64,000 nt of DNA, taken from contig NZ_AUAS01000003.1 in assembly GCF_000428845.1 (NCBI RefSeq), positions 434,001 to 498,000 of the forward strand. The letters run 5' to 3'. Both the position numbers and the translations under genes were made by a program. The notes under the pieces are model-generated. The model did not search any database. It saw only the letters and a list, made by a program, of their open reading frames with translations, and was not told where the DNA came from. This document shows positions 24,477 through 34,631 of this stretch, one piece after another. Position 1 is the stretch's first letter. Each line of letters starts with the position of its first letter. Source of the stretch: Dyadobacter alkalitolerans DSM 23607 (GTDB lineage: Bacteria; Bacteroidota; Bacteroidia; Cytophagales; Spirosomataceae).

Positions 24477-26774
24477 CTACATTTTTTTGACGGTCACCCA
24501 GATATTGGAATTCCGGCCCTTGTCGTCGCTACACGAAATTTTAACCCGCCCCAGCGGAAGGCTCACAAAAACGCCTTCATGCGGGGCGGATTTTTGTTTG
24601 AGCTTATCATTAATATACCAAAAAACCTCCTGCACGTCATTGGACGTCTGACAAGCAAGCTGGATCTGCTGCGGCTCGTCGGGGCGTAGATAATATTCGC
24701 TACCATCATTCGGACTCACGATTAATGGCGGTCCTTCATGGAAGACACGTTCACAATCAGGATTATGCGGTGGGATTTTTTGGTAAGGGATCTTTTGGAG
24801 CTCGTTATAGGCAATCAGTTCGGGTGCCAGATTGGCGTAAGCGCGTTTGTCAAAACCATTTTCAGGAAGGCAGTAAGTGCAGTAAGAAATCTTGCCCGGC
24901 TTATCTGTGAAAACCCACCGCAGATGCTGACATCTTTTATAAGCCGACACACCCGTAATGTATTGATCCAAAATCTGATGCGTACAAAACTCGGATGGAA
25001 TGTCACCGCTCTCTGCGCATACTTTCCGCAATGAAACATTAGCAGGCGTTTCATACCAGCCTTTAGGTGAGTTGTAATCCAATGCATTGAAAATGGAAAA
25101 CAGCAAAGGCGTGGCCGTGTTTGCGCCACTCAGCTCGGGAACGCCTTCCCCCGAGAAGTTACCGACCCAAACGCCAATCGTATATCGGCGATTATACCCA
25201 ATACTCCACGCATCCCGTTTTCCATACGAAGTGCCTGTTTTCCAGGCTATTTTGGGCAAATGATAGGTGTTATCAAAGTTTGTGGGCAAGTCAGGGCGGG
25301 TGATCTGGGTCAGAATGTTGGTTAGTAAGTAGGATGCTTCCCGGGAAATGACGGGCGTTCCTTTTTCGTCCAAAGGCGTTTCGGAAGTGTAACGCAATTT
25401 TTTCAACTCCCCTTCATTGGAAAATGCTGCAAATAAGCGGGTTAGCTCTTCCAATGATACCCCGCAGCCACCCAGGATCATCGAAAGGCCCAGATCTTTG
25501 GCTTGTTTGTCAATGGTTTTAAATCCTGCTTTCCGCAATTTGGAGATCAGAACGGGCGTACTGACTTCCTTCAAAATCTTAACCGCCGGAATGTTCAGCG
25601 AGTTAGCCAAGGCAAATTCCGCAGTAACCGGACCATTGAAATGCTGATCAAAATTCTCTGGCTCATAACCGCTGAAATTGCTCGGAACATCATTCACAAT
25701 GTTTTTCGGTGTGATTAATCCCAGATCAAATGCAGCCCCGTAGAGCAATGGTTTCAGGGTGCTTCCCGGCGAACGCACCGCCCGGACGCCGTCCACCTGC
25801 CCGCCATCGAACACATCATTGAAATCCGCCGAGCCCACATAAGCCTCCACTTCCATCGTCTCATTATTCACCACCAGCACCGACGCGTTGTGAATGTTCA
25901 TCATTTTTCGTCGGTTAATGTAATTTTTAACCTGCTCCTCGATCTGGCTCTGCAACTGAATTTTAAGCTGACTATGGATCACCGGCTCATCCGGATTCTC
26001 TTTTTTTAATCTCAATGCCAAATGCGGCGCCAGCTTCGGCGCTTGCAGGCGCTTCACCACCAAAGGCTCATTCAACGCATCCTGAATAATATTTTTATCA
26101 AAAAGCCGCTCTTCCTCAAACCGGCGCAGCCACACATTGCGCGCAACCACCAAGGCATCATTACGTGTCCCCGGCCGCAGGCTCGATGGCCGGTTAGGAA
26201 CGATGGTCAACGCCGTAATTTCCGACAAACTGAGCAGCTGAGGCGGTTTTCCGAAATAAAGCAGCGAAGCCGCCTTAATGCCCTCAATGTTGCCCCCATA
26301 CGGGACCAGATTAAGATACATTTGCAGGATATCGGCTTTTGAATAATGCAATTCCAGCTGAAATGCACGGTGAATTTCAAGGATTTTATTAAAATAAGTC
26401 CGACGCCGCGGCTCCATAAGCCGCACCACCTGCATGGTAATGGTGGAAGCGCCGGAAGTTCTGCGGCCCGTAAAAATGTTACGGATGCCAGCGCGAGCAA
26501 TGGCGAAAGGATTGACGCCAGGATGATAGTAAAAATATTGATCTTCTTTGTAAATCAATGTCTTACGCAGCAGCGGCGTAATTTCCGAAACGCCAGCATA
26601 TAATCGCCATTTATCTTCTTTGTTCAAAAAAGCATGAATCACATTGCCTTTATAGTCGGTAACCTGCGTGGCGTAATGGATTTTGGGTCGAAAGGGAAAG
26701 GCGAAATCGAGGATCAGAAACAGGCTAACGGCAGACAGCAAAGCCAGTCCAGTTATTTTGAGTTTACGCTTCAT
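24477..26774 (-). CDS. pbpC: Penicillin-binding protein 1C
   Basis: A 765-residue bifunctional peptidoglycan synthase. The N-terminal membrane anchor is at about 6-26, followed by a GT51 glycosyltransferase domain with catalytic Glu77 (KEDQYFYYHPGVNP) and the STITMQ block. The transpeptidase has Ser338-x-x-Lys341 (SPGSTLKP) and KTGTSYGKRDAW. The last 100 residues form the BiPBP-type C-terminal beta domain found in PBP1C. It polymerises murein strands at the inner membrane. PBP1C genes often sit next to an alpha-2-macroglobulin gene; none is adjacent here. The stop lies 1 bp from the convergent cyclase stop. Confidence 0.93.
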   Translation of the reverse strand: MKRKLKITGLALLSAVSLFLILDFAFPFRPKIHYATQVTDYKGNVIHAFLNKEDKWRLYAGVSEITPLLRKTLIYKEDQYFYYHPGVNPFAIARAGIRNIFTGRRTSGASTITMQVVRLMEPRRRTYFNKILEIHRAFQLELHYSKADILQMYLNLVPYGGNIEGIKAASLLYFGKPPQLLSLSEITALTIVPNRPSSLRPGTRNDALVVARNVWLRRFEEERLFDKNIIQDALNEPLVVKRLQAPKLAPHLALRLKKENPDEPVIHSQLKIQLQSQIEEQVKNYINRRKMMNIHNASVLVVNNETMEVEAYVGSADFNDVFDGGQVDGVRAVRSPGSTLKPLLYGAAFDLGLITPKNIVNDVPSNFSGYEPENFDQHFNGPVTAEFALANSLNIPAVKILKEVSTPVLISKLRKAGFKTIDKQAKDLGLSMILGGCGVSLEELTRLFAAFSNEGELKKLRYTSETPLDEKGTPVISREASYLLTNILTQITRPDLPTNFDNTYHLPKIAWKTGTSYGKRDAWSIGYNRRYTIGVWVGNFSGEGVPELSGANTATPLLFSIFNALDYNSPKGWYETPANVSLRKVCAESGDIPSEFCTHQILDQYITGVSAYKRCQHLRWVFTDKPGKISYCTYCLPENGFDKRAYANLAPELIAYNELQKIPYQKIPPHNPDCERVFHEGPPLIVSPNDGSEYYLRPDEPQQIQLACQTSNDVQEVFWYINDKLKQKSAPHEGVFVSLPLGRVKISCSDDKGRNSNIWVTVKKM

Positions 26775-26878
26775 TTCCGGAATGTGTGTGAGGGTTCATT
26801 TGGCGCTGATTTGTCGCTATCAGGTAATTTTCTCTAATTACTGACTTTATTGCAAAAAAAGCCAATCAAAATACCACC

Positions 26879-28384
26879 ATGTCGAAATACGTAGCCGCCA
26901 TTGACCAGGGAACCACGAGTACGCGTTGCATTCTTTTCAATCATCAGGGAAATATTGTTTCAGTAGGACAAAAGGAACACGAACAAATTTACCCGCATCC
27001 GGGCTGGGTGGAGCACAATCCGACCGAGATTTGGAAAAATACATTGGAAGTGATCGCAATAGCGCGGATCAATGTGTCGGCAACGGCGGCGGACATTGCG
27101 GCGATTGGCATTACTAATCAAAGGGAAACAACGGTTGTTTGGAACAAGCGCACAGGCAAGCCTTATTATAATGCATTAGTATGGCAGGATACGCGCACGA
27201 CGGTGCTCGTCGCAAAATACGAGCGCGAAGGCGGCCTCAACCAATTCCGCGAAATCACCGGCCTTCCGGTTTCCACCTATTTCAGCGGCTTGAAGCTCAA
27301 ATGGCTTCTGGACAATGTAGAAGGCATCCGCGAAGACGCTGAAAAAGGTGAGGCTATTTTTGGCAACATGGACACATTCCTGATCTGGCACCTCACGGGC
27401 GGGACGCACGGCGACGGCGGAATCCACGTAACGGACGTGACCAACGCCAGCCGCACACAGCTCATGAACCTGAAAACCTTGCAATGGGATCAGGAAATGC
27501 TCGCCGCTTACGACATTCCAACCAATATGCTGCCCGAAATCAAAAGCAGCAGTGAAATTTACGGCTATGTCAACAACGAAATCCTGCCTGGCGTGCCCGT
27601 TGCAGGCGACTTGGGCGATCAGCATGCCGCATTGGTCGGACAAACTTGCTTCGAACCCGGCATGGCCAAAAACACATACGGAACCGGTTGCTTCCTGGTG
27701 ATGAACACAGGTAACGAGCTTAAAACATCGGAAAATGGCTTGCTAACAACCATTGCCTATAAATTTGGCGACAATCCGGTTCAATATGCATTGGAAGGCA
27801 GCGTCGCAGTCACCGGCGCATTGGTGCAATGGGTGCGGGATAATTTGGGTTTGATCAAAAAAAGCAGTGACATCGAAAAATTGGCAAAAACAGTCGAAGA
27901 CAACGGCGGCGCTTACTTTGTGCCTGCATTTTCAGGACTTTATGCTCCGTACTGGCGCAATGATGCCCGCGGCGTGATTGCAGGATTGACGCGTTACGTA
28001 AACAAAGGCCACATTGCGCGGGCAGTTTTGGAAGCAACTGCTTATCAGACCGTTGACGTCGTACGTGCCATGGAACAGGACTCAGGCATCAAGCTGGCCT
28101 CACTGCGCGTGGATGGCGGAATGGTTTTAAACGAACTTCTCATGCAATTCCAATCGGACATTCTGAATACGCAAGTTGTGTCACCCGCTGTGGCTGAAAC
28201 CACTGCGTTAGGCGCCGCCTATGCAGCTGGTCTGGCCGTCGGTTATTGGAAAAATACGGATGAATTGAAACAAAACTGGGCCATCGCCCACACCTGGAAC
28301 CCGGATATGGATGACGAGAAAAGAGAAAAGTTTTACAAAGGCTGGCAAAAAGCGGTTACCAAGTCTTACGGCTGGATGGATTAG
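26879..28384 (+). CDS. glpK: Glycerol kinase
   Basis: A 501-residue FGGY-family kinase that phosphorylates glycerol to sn-glycerol 3-phosphate. The N-terminal motif [15 protein letters not shown] and the later blocks [19 protein letters not shown] and [19 protein letters not shown] are diagnostic, and the length equals the family norm. No glpF or glpD lies next to it. It diverges from pbpC, with 104 bp between them and no clear TAnnTTTG promoter. Confidence 0.96.
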   Translation: MSKYVAAIDQGTTSTRCILFNHQGNIVSVGQKEHEQIYPHPGWVEHNPTEIWKNTLEVIAIARINVSATAADIAAIGITNQRETTVVWNKRTGKPYYNALVWQDTRTTVLVAKYEREGGLNQFREITGLPVSTYFSGLKLKWLLDNVEGIREDAEKGEAIFGNMDTFLIWHLTGGTHGDGGIHVTDVTNASRTQLMNLKTLQWDQEMLAAYDIPTNMLPEIKSSSEIYGYVNNEILPGVPVAGDLGDQHAALVGQTCFEPGMAKNTYGTGCFLVMNTGNELKTSENGLLTTIAYKFGDNPVQYALEGSVAVTGALVQWVRDNLGLIKKSSDIEKLAKTVEDNGGAYFVPAFSGLYAPYWRNDARGVIAGLTRYVNKGHIARAVLEATAYQTVDVVRAMEQDSGIKLASLRVDGGMVLNELLMQFQSDILNTQVVSPAVAETTALGAAYAAGLAVGYWKNTDELKQNWAIAHTWNPDMDDEKREKFYKGWQKAVTKSYGWMD

Positions 28385-28513
28385 CATTGATTTATTAGTA
28401 TGCCAGGCTTAGCAGTTTTAACTTTTTTATAATCTATATAAACTAACCTCTTTCTTGCGCTATCTTAGGTTTAGGCGTAACTTCACGGCTCGAAAATCAA
28501 ATTTCAGTGCCTT

Positions 28514-29323
28514 ATGCATACCCTCCGTCTGAAGAAGCCGCTTGCTTTTTTTGATCTTGAAACAACCGGAGTCAATATCTGCCGCGACCGAATCGTCGAG
28601 CTGTCCGTTGTGAAAGCGCTTCCGAATGGAGAAACCGAAATCCGCACCCGGAAAATCAACCCGGAAATGCCTATCCCGCTGGAAAGCAGCCTCATACACG
28701 GCATTTACGACGAAGATGTTAAGGATGCGCCTACCTTCAAAGGCATTGCAAAAAACCTGGCAACATTCCTGGAAGGCTGCGATCTGGCCGGTTTCAACTC
28801 TAATCGTTTTGATATTCCCATGCTCGTGGAAGAATTCCTGCGGGTGGGTGTTGAATTTGATGTAAAAAATCGCAAAACAGTTGACGCTCAGCGCATTTAC
28901 CACATGATGGAACCGCGTAACCTGGGCGCTGCTTATAAATTCTATTGCGGAAAAGAGCTTGTGAATGCGCATAGCGCGGAGGCAGACACAATTGCCACTT
29001 TTGAAGTTTTGCAAGGACAAATTGCTCGTTATGAAGGCGTTAAAGTGGTTGATTCCCACGGCGTGGAAACAGAACCGATCAAGAACGATGTGGCTGCGCT
29101 TCACGAGCTTACGGCTTCCAAACTGATCGATTTTGCAGGCCGGATGACCTATAACGACAAAGGAGAAGAGGTTTTCAATTTTGGAAAACACAATGGAAAA
29201 CGCATTGCGGATGTTTTGAAAGCCGAACCTTCGTTTTACGATTGGATGATGAAGGGCGATTTTCCTTTGGATACCAAAAGAAAACTAACCGAAATTAAAC
29301 TGCGCGCACTGACCCAGCGCTGA
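28514..29323 (+). CDS. DnaQ-like DEDDh 3'-5' exonuclease
   Basis: A 269-residue protein. The exonuclease domain fills residues 8-175 with motif I FFDLETTG (Asp14, Glu16), motif II GFNSNRFDIPML and motif III HSAEADTIAT, the DEDDh set. About 60 C-terminal residues (FNFGKHNGKRIADVL...SFYDWMMKGDFP) form a small domain also seen on ExoX-type exonucleases. It digests DNA or RNA 3' ends, as polymerase III epsilon or RNase T relatives do; the substrate is not determined. It lies 128 bp after glpK and 104 bp before nuoK. A long antisense frame at 28460-29191 is a shadow. Confidence 0.88.
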   Translation: MHTLRLKKPLAFFDLETTGVNICRDRIVELSVVKALPNGETEIRTRKINPEMPIPLESSLIHGIYDEDVKDAPTFKGIAKNLATFLEGCDLAGFNSNRFDIPMLVEEFLRVGVEFDVKNRKTVDAQRIYHMMEPRNLGAAYKFYCGKELVNAHSAEADTIATFEVLQGQIARYEGVKVVDSHGVETEPIKNDVAALHELTASKLIDFAGRMTYNDKGEEVFNFGKHNGKRIADVLKAEPSFYDWMMKGDFPLDTKRKLTEIKLRALTQR

Positions 29324-29343
29324 CATAATCGTTGCGAACGCAC

Positions 29344-29373
29344 TTGAGTAAGTAGTATTTATGTCTATTTTTG
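29344..29373 (+). promoter_or_regulatory. Consensus Bacteroidota promoter for nuoKLMN
   Basis: TTG (29344-29346), exactly 19 nt, then TATTTTTG (29366-29373) fits TTG-N19-TAnnTTTG perfectly. The nuoK start is 54 nt downstream of it. A second TATTTTTG at 29383-29390 lacks a matching TTG. Confidence 0.65.
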
Positions 29374-29427
29374 CCGGAAATCTATTTTTGACTATTTTAA
29401 CCGAATATCCAACAAGGTAAACCTGCT

Positions 29428-29781
29428 ATGATCCCAAACCCCAATATTCCAGAGGTCAATATACCGGCGGTTATTCAGAATATTCCCCTTCAACATTATC
29501 TAATTCTCAGCACTTTACTTTTTGTAATCGGCATTATCGGCGTACTTACACGTCGCAATGCGATCATCATTTTCATGTCTGTGGAATTGATGCTGAATGC
29601 TGCCAACTTGCTCTTGATCGCGTTTTCTTCTTATAGATCTGACCCTTCCGGGCAGGTTTTTGTGTTTTTTATCATGGCTGTCGCCGCGGCGGAAGTGGCT
29701 GTGGGACTGGCGATTATCGTTATGATTTACCGGAACACAAGAAATACGGACATTGGATTCCTTAACAAATTGAAGTGGTAA
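29428..29781 (+). CDS. nuoK: NADH-quinone oxidoreductase subunit K
   Basis: A 117-residue membrane protein with three helices, the MrpC-like subunit of complex I. The two buried glutamates used in proton transfer are visible in [12 protein letters not shown] and [11 protein letters not shown]. It has about 17 extra N-terminal residues ([13 protein letters not shown]) compared with the 100-residue E. coli protein. It opens a nuoK-L-M-N cluster directly after its own promoter; nuoA-J are not upstream in this window. Confidence 0.95.
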   Translation: MIPNPNIPEVNIPAVIQNIPLQHYLILSTLLFVIGIIGVLTRRNAIIIFMSVELMLNAANLLLIAFSSYRSDPSGQVFVFFIMAVAAAEVAVGLAIIVMIYRNTRNTDIGFLNKLKW

Positions 29782-29811
29782 GCATTTGCCAGTAAAGATT
29801 AAATATTTAAC

Positions 29812-31728
29812 ATGTCTGCATCATTACTCATTCTGATTCCATTGTTACCGCTGATTGGTTTTCTGATCAACGGAATCGGATTTAAGACTATACCCAAAGG
29901 CGCTGTCGGCATTATTGGAACATTGGCTGTTGTGGCGAGTTTCGTGCTGTCGGTGATGACTTTTCAAGCTTTTATCGCAACTGGCAGTCAGCCGGTTATC
30001 GTGCCGCTTTTCGATTGGATCACAGTTGGCAACCTCAACATTCCATTCTCTTTCCAGGTCGATCAGCTTTCGCTTTTAATGCTGATGATCATTACCGGAG
30101 TCGGTTCGCTGATCCACATTTATTCCATTGGCTACATGCATCACGACGAAGGTTTTGGTAAGTTTTTCGCTTATCTGAACCTGTTTTTGTTCTTCATGCT
30201 GCTGCTTGTTCTGGGTTCCAATTATGTGATCATGTTCATTGGCTGGGAAGGCGTTGGTTTGTGCTCTTACCTGCTGATCGGATTTTGGAATAAAAACACA
30301 AATTACAACAATGCTGCCCGCAAGGCATTCATTATGAACCGGGTAGGAGATTTAGGTTTCTTACTGGGGATTTTTACAATCATCTCCACATTCGGTTCGG
30401 TTGAGTATCTTGAGGTGTTCAGCCAGGCAACGGATTTTGAAATCGGTGATCCCGTGATCATTATGATTACATTGTTCCTGTTTATCGGGGCTATGGGAAA
30501 ATCGGCTCAAATTCCGTTGTACACGTGGTTACCGGATGCGATGGCGGGTCCTACGCCTGTTTCGGCGCTGATCCACGCGGCTACGATGGTTACGGCCGGG
30601 ATTTACATGGTGATCCGTTCCAATGTCCTCTATTCACTGGCGCCTTCCACATTGGAAATCGTCGGCATTATCGGTGCGGCGACGGCGTTGTTTGCGGCTT
30701 CGATTGGTCTTTTACAAAATGACATTAAGAAAGTCCTGGCCTACTCCACTGTGAGTCAGCTGGGTTATATGTTTATGGGCTTGGGTGCGATGGCTTATTC
30801 CGCTTCGATGTTCCACGTTATTACGCACGCATTCTTTAAAGCATTGCTGTTCCTTGGAGCAGGAAGCGTGATTCACGCCATGTCCGATGAGCAGGATATC
30901 CGTTCGATGGGCGGCTTGCGGAAAAAGCTTCCGATCACGTTCCTGACATTCCTGATTGCAACCATTGCCATCTCCGGAATTCCGCCATTTGCAGGATTTT
31001 TCTCCAAAGATGAGATCCTGGCGCACGTTTTCGAGCACAACAAATTGCTTTGGGTAATCGGGGTTTTGGGCTCTCTGATGACTTCCTTTTATATGTTTCG
31101 CCTGCTTTTCTTAACATTCTTCGGAACATTCCGGGGCACGCATGAGCAGGAGCATCATTTGCACGAATCGCCTGCTTCTATGACGATTCCGCTGGTTATT
31201 TTGGCGGTTCTGTCTGCGTTAGGCGGTTTTATTGGTGTTCCGGAAGCATTGCATGGCACGCATCATCTGGCTGAATTCATGAGCCCGTTGTATGACGCCT
31301 CGCGTCAGGTGAATCCATCGGCGTTCCTGCCAACAGAACTTTCACATTCCGAAGAATATTTGCTAATGGGCGTTTCGGTGGCTGTGGCGCTGGTTTCGGC
31401 AGTGGTGGCTTATGTTATGTATGTGCAAAAGGCTTCGGTTCCGGCACCGGATTCTCAGCCAAAATCAGCGTTGAAAGGTTTGGTTTACAATAAATATTAT
31501 GTAGACGAGCTTTACGATAATGTATTTGTCAAGCCTATCAAAACCTTATCCAATATCCTTTACAGTTTCGGAGAGTTCTTTATTGATCTGGTAGTCAATG
31601 CTTTCGTAAGACTTACACAATTCTTTGCAGGGCTTTTGAAGAAAACGCAGACCGGTTCCACGGGCGATTATGTGTTTGCCATGGTTCTGGGCATTGTGGT
31701 TATCCTGTTTTGGAAGCTTTTACTTTGA
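29812..31728 (+). CDS. nuoL: NADH-quinone oxidoreductase subunit L
   Basis: A 638-residue antiporter-like subunit at the distal end of the membrane arm. FIGWEGVGLCSYLLIGFW holds the conserved helix-5 glutamate, and SALIHAATMVTAGIYMVIR and the KKVLAYSTVSQLGYM block supply the helix-7/8 and later lysine/histidine residues. The C-terminus extends into the long lateral helix and final anchor (FVRLTQFFAGLL...FWKLLL). It pumps protons during NADH oxidation. It begins 30 bp after nuoK. Confidence 0.96.
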   Translation: MSASLLILIPLLPLIGFLINGIGFKTIPKGAVGIIGTLAVVASFVLSVMTFQAFIATGSQPVIVPLFDWITVGNLNIPFSFQVDQLSLLMLMIITGVGSLIHIYSIGYMHHDEGFGKFFAYLNLFLFFMLLLVLGSNYVIMFIGWEGVGLCSYLLIGFWNKNTNYNNAARKAFIMNRVGDLGFLLGIFTIISTFGSVEYLEVFSQATDFEIGDPVIIMITLFLFIGAMGKSAQIPLYTWLPDAMAGPTPVSALIHAATMVTAGIYMVIRSNVLYSLAPSTLEIVGIIGAATALFAASIGLLQNDIKKVLAYSTVSQLGYMFMGLGAMAYSASMFHVITHAFFKALLFLGAGSVIHAMSDEQDIRSMGGLRKKLPITFLTFLIATIAISGIPPFAGFFSKDEILAHVFEHNKLLWVIGVLGSLMTSFYMFRLLFLTFFGTFRGTHEQEHHLHESPASMTIPLVILAVLSALGGFIGVPEALHGTHHLAEFMSPLYDASRQVNPSAFLPTELSHSEEYLLMGVSVAVALVSAVVAYVMYVQKASVPAPDSQPKSALKGLVYNKYYVDELYDNVFVKPIKTLSNILYSFGEFFIDLVVNAFVRLTQFFAGLLKKTQTGSTGDYVFAMVLGIVVILFWKLLL

Positions 31729-31775
31729 TCTATAAAATCCGTTCACCATTTGTTGCTGACCGTTGACTTGAAAAT

Positions 31776-33224
31776 ATGCTTACTCTTCTGTTAATACTTT
31801 TACCCATTGCCGCAGGTGTTCTTACGCTTCTCTCAGGCGAACGCCTCGCGAAGCAAGTTGCTTTGGTGAGCGGTTTGGCTGTGCTTGGCGTTGCCATTGC
31901 CACCTGGCTGCAATTTGATCCGGCTGCGGGTACACAATTTAGTTTCAAATATGCGTGGCTGGCTTCGGGAGGCATATCCTTTGCTGCCGGCATCGATGGA
32001 ATCAGCCTGGTTCCGGTCCTGCTTACAACATTTCTGACACCGCTTATAATTCTATCCGCTTTTAACCACGATTACAGAAAGCCGGCTTCGTTTTATTCCC
32101 TGATTTTATTCATGGAAGCCGCATTGATCGGCGTTTTCACGGCAACGGACGCGTTTTTGTTCTATCTGTTCTTTGAAGCTGCGCTGATTCCGGTTTATTT
32201 CCTTGCAGCTGTCTGGGGCGGAGAGAACCGTTTGAAAGTAACATTCAAGTTCTTCATTTACACCATCTTCGGAAGCTTGCTCATGTTGGTTGGGCTGGTT
32301 TATTTGTATTACCAAACACCCGGCACGCATACTTCTGAAATCACTGCATTTTACGCCTTACAACTTAGCAAGCAGGTTCAGGGCTTTGTCTTCTGGGCAT
32401 TCTTCATTGCCTTCGCGATTAAAATGCCCCTCTTCCCTTTCCATACCTGGCAACCAGACACTTACACGGAATCCCCGACGCCAGCGACCATGTTGCTTTC
32501 CGGGATTATGTTGAAAATGGGGGTTTACGGTCTGATCCGTTTTCTATTGCCGATCGTTCCGGGAGGCATGGAAACCTGGGGCATGATGGCGATGGTCCTT
32601 TCGGTGATCGGCATCATTTACGGTTCTATCATTGCCATTCAGCAAAGCGATATGAAGCGTTTGATCGCTTACTCGTCCTTTGCGCACGTGGGTTTGATGG
32701 CCGCTGGCGTTTTTTCTTATTCAATCAATGGTCTGCAAGGCGCACTGATTCAAATGCTTGCCCACGGAATCAATGTAATCGGGTTGTTCTTCATTATTGA
32801 CATTATTTATGCCCGCACCAAAACGCGGTATCTGGATCAGCTGGGCGGCATTACGCAAAGCACGCCGCATTTGAGTGTCTATTTTATGATATTGCTGCTG
32901 GGCAGCGTTGCGCTGCCGCTGACAAATGGGTTCGTAGGCGAATTCCTGCTGTTATCGAGCGTTTTCCAATACGACGGCTGGTTGGGCGCGATCGCTGGTC
33001 TTACCATCATTTTAGGGTCGGTTTATATGCTGCGCCTGTTTCAAAAATCCATGTTCGGGCCTCGTTCCAAATGGGTTGAAGGTTTTCAGGATCTGACAAT
33101 GAGCGAGCGCGCTGTGCTTTTGCCGTTGGTGATCATGGTTTTCTGGATTGGCATTTACCCCAACACGTTTCTGAAATTAACAGAGCCAGCTGTAAGTCAA
33201 CTTTTACAAATGGTTAATAACTAG
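31776..33224 (+). CDS. nuoM: NADH-quinone oxidoreductase subunit M
   Basis: A 482-residue antiporter-like complex I subunit with about 14 transmembrane helices. FFEAALIPVYFLAAVWGG carries the essential helix-5 glutamate. KMPLFPFHTWQPDTYTESPT and KRLIAYSSFAHVG are standard NuoM blocks with conserved lysines. It begins 47 bp after nuoL and 7 bp before nuoN. Confidence 0.96.
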   Translation: MLTLLLILLPIAAGVLTLLSGERLAKQVALVSGLAVLGVAIATWLQFDPAAGTQFSFKYAWLASGGISFAAGIDGISLVPVLLTTFLTPLIILSAFNHDYRKPASFYSLILFMEAALIGVFTATDAFLFYLFFEAALIPVYFLAAVWGGENRLKVTFKFFIYTIFGSLLMLVGLVYLYYQTPGTHTSEITAFYALQLSKQVQGFVFWAFFIAFAIKMPLFPFHTWQPDTYTESPTPATMLLSGIMLKMGVYGLIRFLLPIVPGGMETWGMMAMVLSVIGIIYGSIIAIQQSDMKRLIAYSSFAHVGLMAAGVFSYSINGLQGALIQMLAHGINVIGLFFIIDIIYARTKTRYLDQLGGITQSTPHLSVYFMILLLGSVALPLTNGFVGEFLLLSSVFQYDGWLGAIAGLTIILGSVYMLRLFQKSMFGPRSKWVEGFQDLTMSERAVLLPLVIMVFWIGIYPNTFLKLTEPAVSQLLQMVNN

Positions 33225-33231
33225 TAAAAAT

Positions 33232-34629
33232 ATGTATCCCATAATATTGTTGTCTGTTCTTGGCGTCGTAACCCTGTTTCTGGGCTTTTCGAAATCAAAG
33301 AATATTTTGCTTCCTGCCACATTATTTTTCCTTGTTCTTGCCATCGCCAGCAATTTCGTGGAGTGGAACAAAGGGCCTTTGCTCTATTTCTATGACATGC
33401 TCCGTGTTGATAATCTGACACTTGCATTTAACGGCATTGTTTTGCTTTCGGCTTTTATGATTGTGGCCATTTCAGGAGGTTTTCAGGACAACCCCGATTC
33501 CGAACCGGCAGAATATTATGGATTAATGCTCTTCTCACTTGTAGGAGCATTAATGATGATCGGCTTTGAGCATATGATCATGCTTTTTATAGGCGTGGAA
33601 ATTTTGTCTGTTGCCATGTATATTCTGACGGGAAGCAACAAGCGTAATCTTCGTTCCAATGAGGCTGCATTGAAATACTTCCTGATGGGCGCTTTCGCAA
33701 CGGGTTTTATGCTTTTTGGTATGACCTTGATTTACGGGGCGACCGGTTCTTTCAAATTAAGCCATATTCACGGCTTCGCTTCCAACATTCAGGCAGGAAC
33801 ACAGCCTTACCTAATGTATGCCGGATTATTACTGTTGCTGATCGGCATGTTGTTCAAAGTTTCCGCCGCACCATTCCATTTCTGGACGCCGGATGTGTAT
33901 GAAGGCGCGCCTACGATTTTTACAACATTTATGTCAACTATCGTAAAAACAGCAGGTTTTGCTGCACTTTTCCGCTTGTTGAACACCTCATTCAGTGAAA
34001 TTTACGGCTTCTGGTGGATTGTTATCGCCGCCATTGCAGTCCTCACATTACTTGTCGGGAACATTGGCGCAACGAGTCAGAACAGCTTCAAAAGAATGCT
34101 GGCCTATTCCGGGATCTCGCATGCGGGTTATATGCTTATCGCTTTGACCGCATTGACCAAGCCTTCCCAAAATGCAATCGTATTTTATTCCCTGGCTTAT
34201 TCATTATCAACGATCTGCGCGTTTGGCGTATTAATGTTGGTTTCCAGAGAAAAAACACTCGAAGGACAGCCAAACGAGCGCTACGAAGCATTCAATGGTC
34301 TGGCTAAACAAAATCCTATGCTGGCATTCGTGCTCGCGGTTTCCATGCTGTCATTGGCCGGGATTCCCCTGACAGCCGGTTTCTGGGGTAAATTCTTCAT
34401 CTTCACGAGCGCGGCAGACAGAGGAATTATCTGGATCACCGTTATTGCCGTGTTGATGTCTGCGATGGGTATTTATTACTATTTCCGCGTGATCATTTCT
34501 TCTTATCTAAAAGAAGGAGATTTGATCAAAATCCGCGTTGCACCATTTTATCAGGTAATTTTATTGCTTGCCACATTCCTGACGATCCTCTTCGGACTTG
34601 CTCCCGGCGTGTTTGAAGGCCTGTTATAA
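33232..34629 (+). CDS. nuoN: NADH-quinone oxidoreductase subunit N
   Basis: A 465-residue antiporter-like complex I subunit. GVEILSVAMYILTG holds the helix-5 glutamate, and KVSAAPFHFWTPDVYEGAP and KRMLAYSGISHAGYM are typical NuoN blocks. It is the last gene of the cluster. The convergent hydrolase stop lies 2 bp away, and no hairpin terminator was seen. Confidence 0.95.
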   Translation: MYPIILLSVLGVVTLFLGFSKSKNILLPATLFFLVLAIASNFVEWNKGPLLYFYDMLRVDNLTLAFNGIVLLSAFMIVAISGGFQDNPDSEPAEYYGLMLFSLVGALMMIGFEHMIMLFIGVEILSVAMYILTGSNKRNLRSNEAALKYFLMGAFATGFMLFGMTLIYGATGSFKLSHIHGFASNIQAGTQPYLMYAGLLLLLIGMLFKVSAAPFHFWTPDVYEGAPTIFTTFMSTIVKTAGFAALFRLLNTSFSEIYGFWWIVIAAIAVLTLLVGNIGATSQNSFKRMLAYSGISHAGYMLIALTALTKPSQNAIVFYSLAYSLSTICAFGVLMLVSREKTLEGQPNERYEAFNGLAKQNPMLAFVLAVSMLSLAGIPLTAGFWGKFFIFTSAADRGIIWITVIAVLMSAMGIYYYFRVIISSYLKEGDLIKIRVAPFYQVILLLATFLTILFGLAPGVFEGLL

Positions 34630-34631
34630 GT

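Noticed and set aside
28460..29191. 243-codon open frame on the minus strand
   Set aside because: It lies antisense to the exonuclease gene, whose plus-strand frame carries all DEDDh motifs; the antisense product is Cys/Phe/His-rich without family features.
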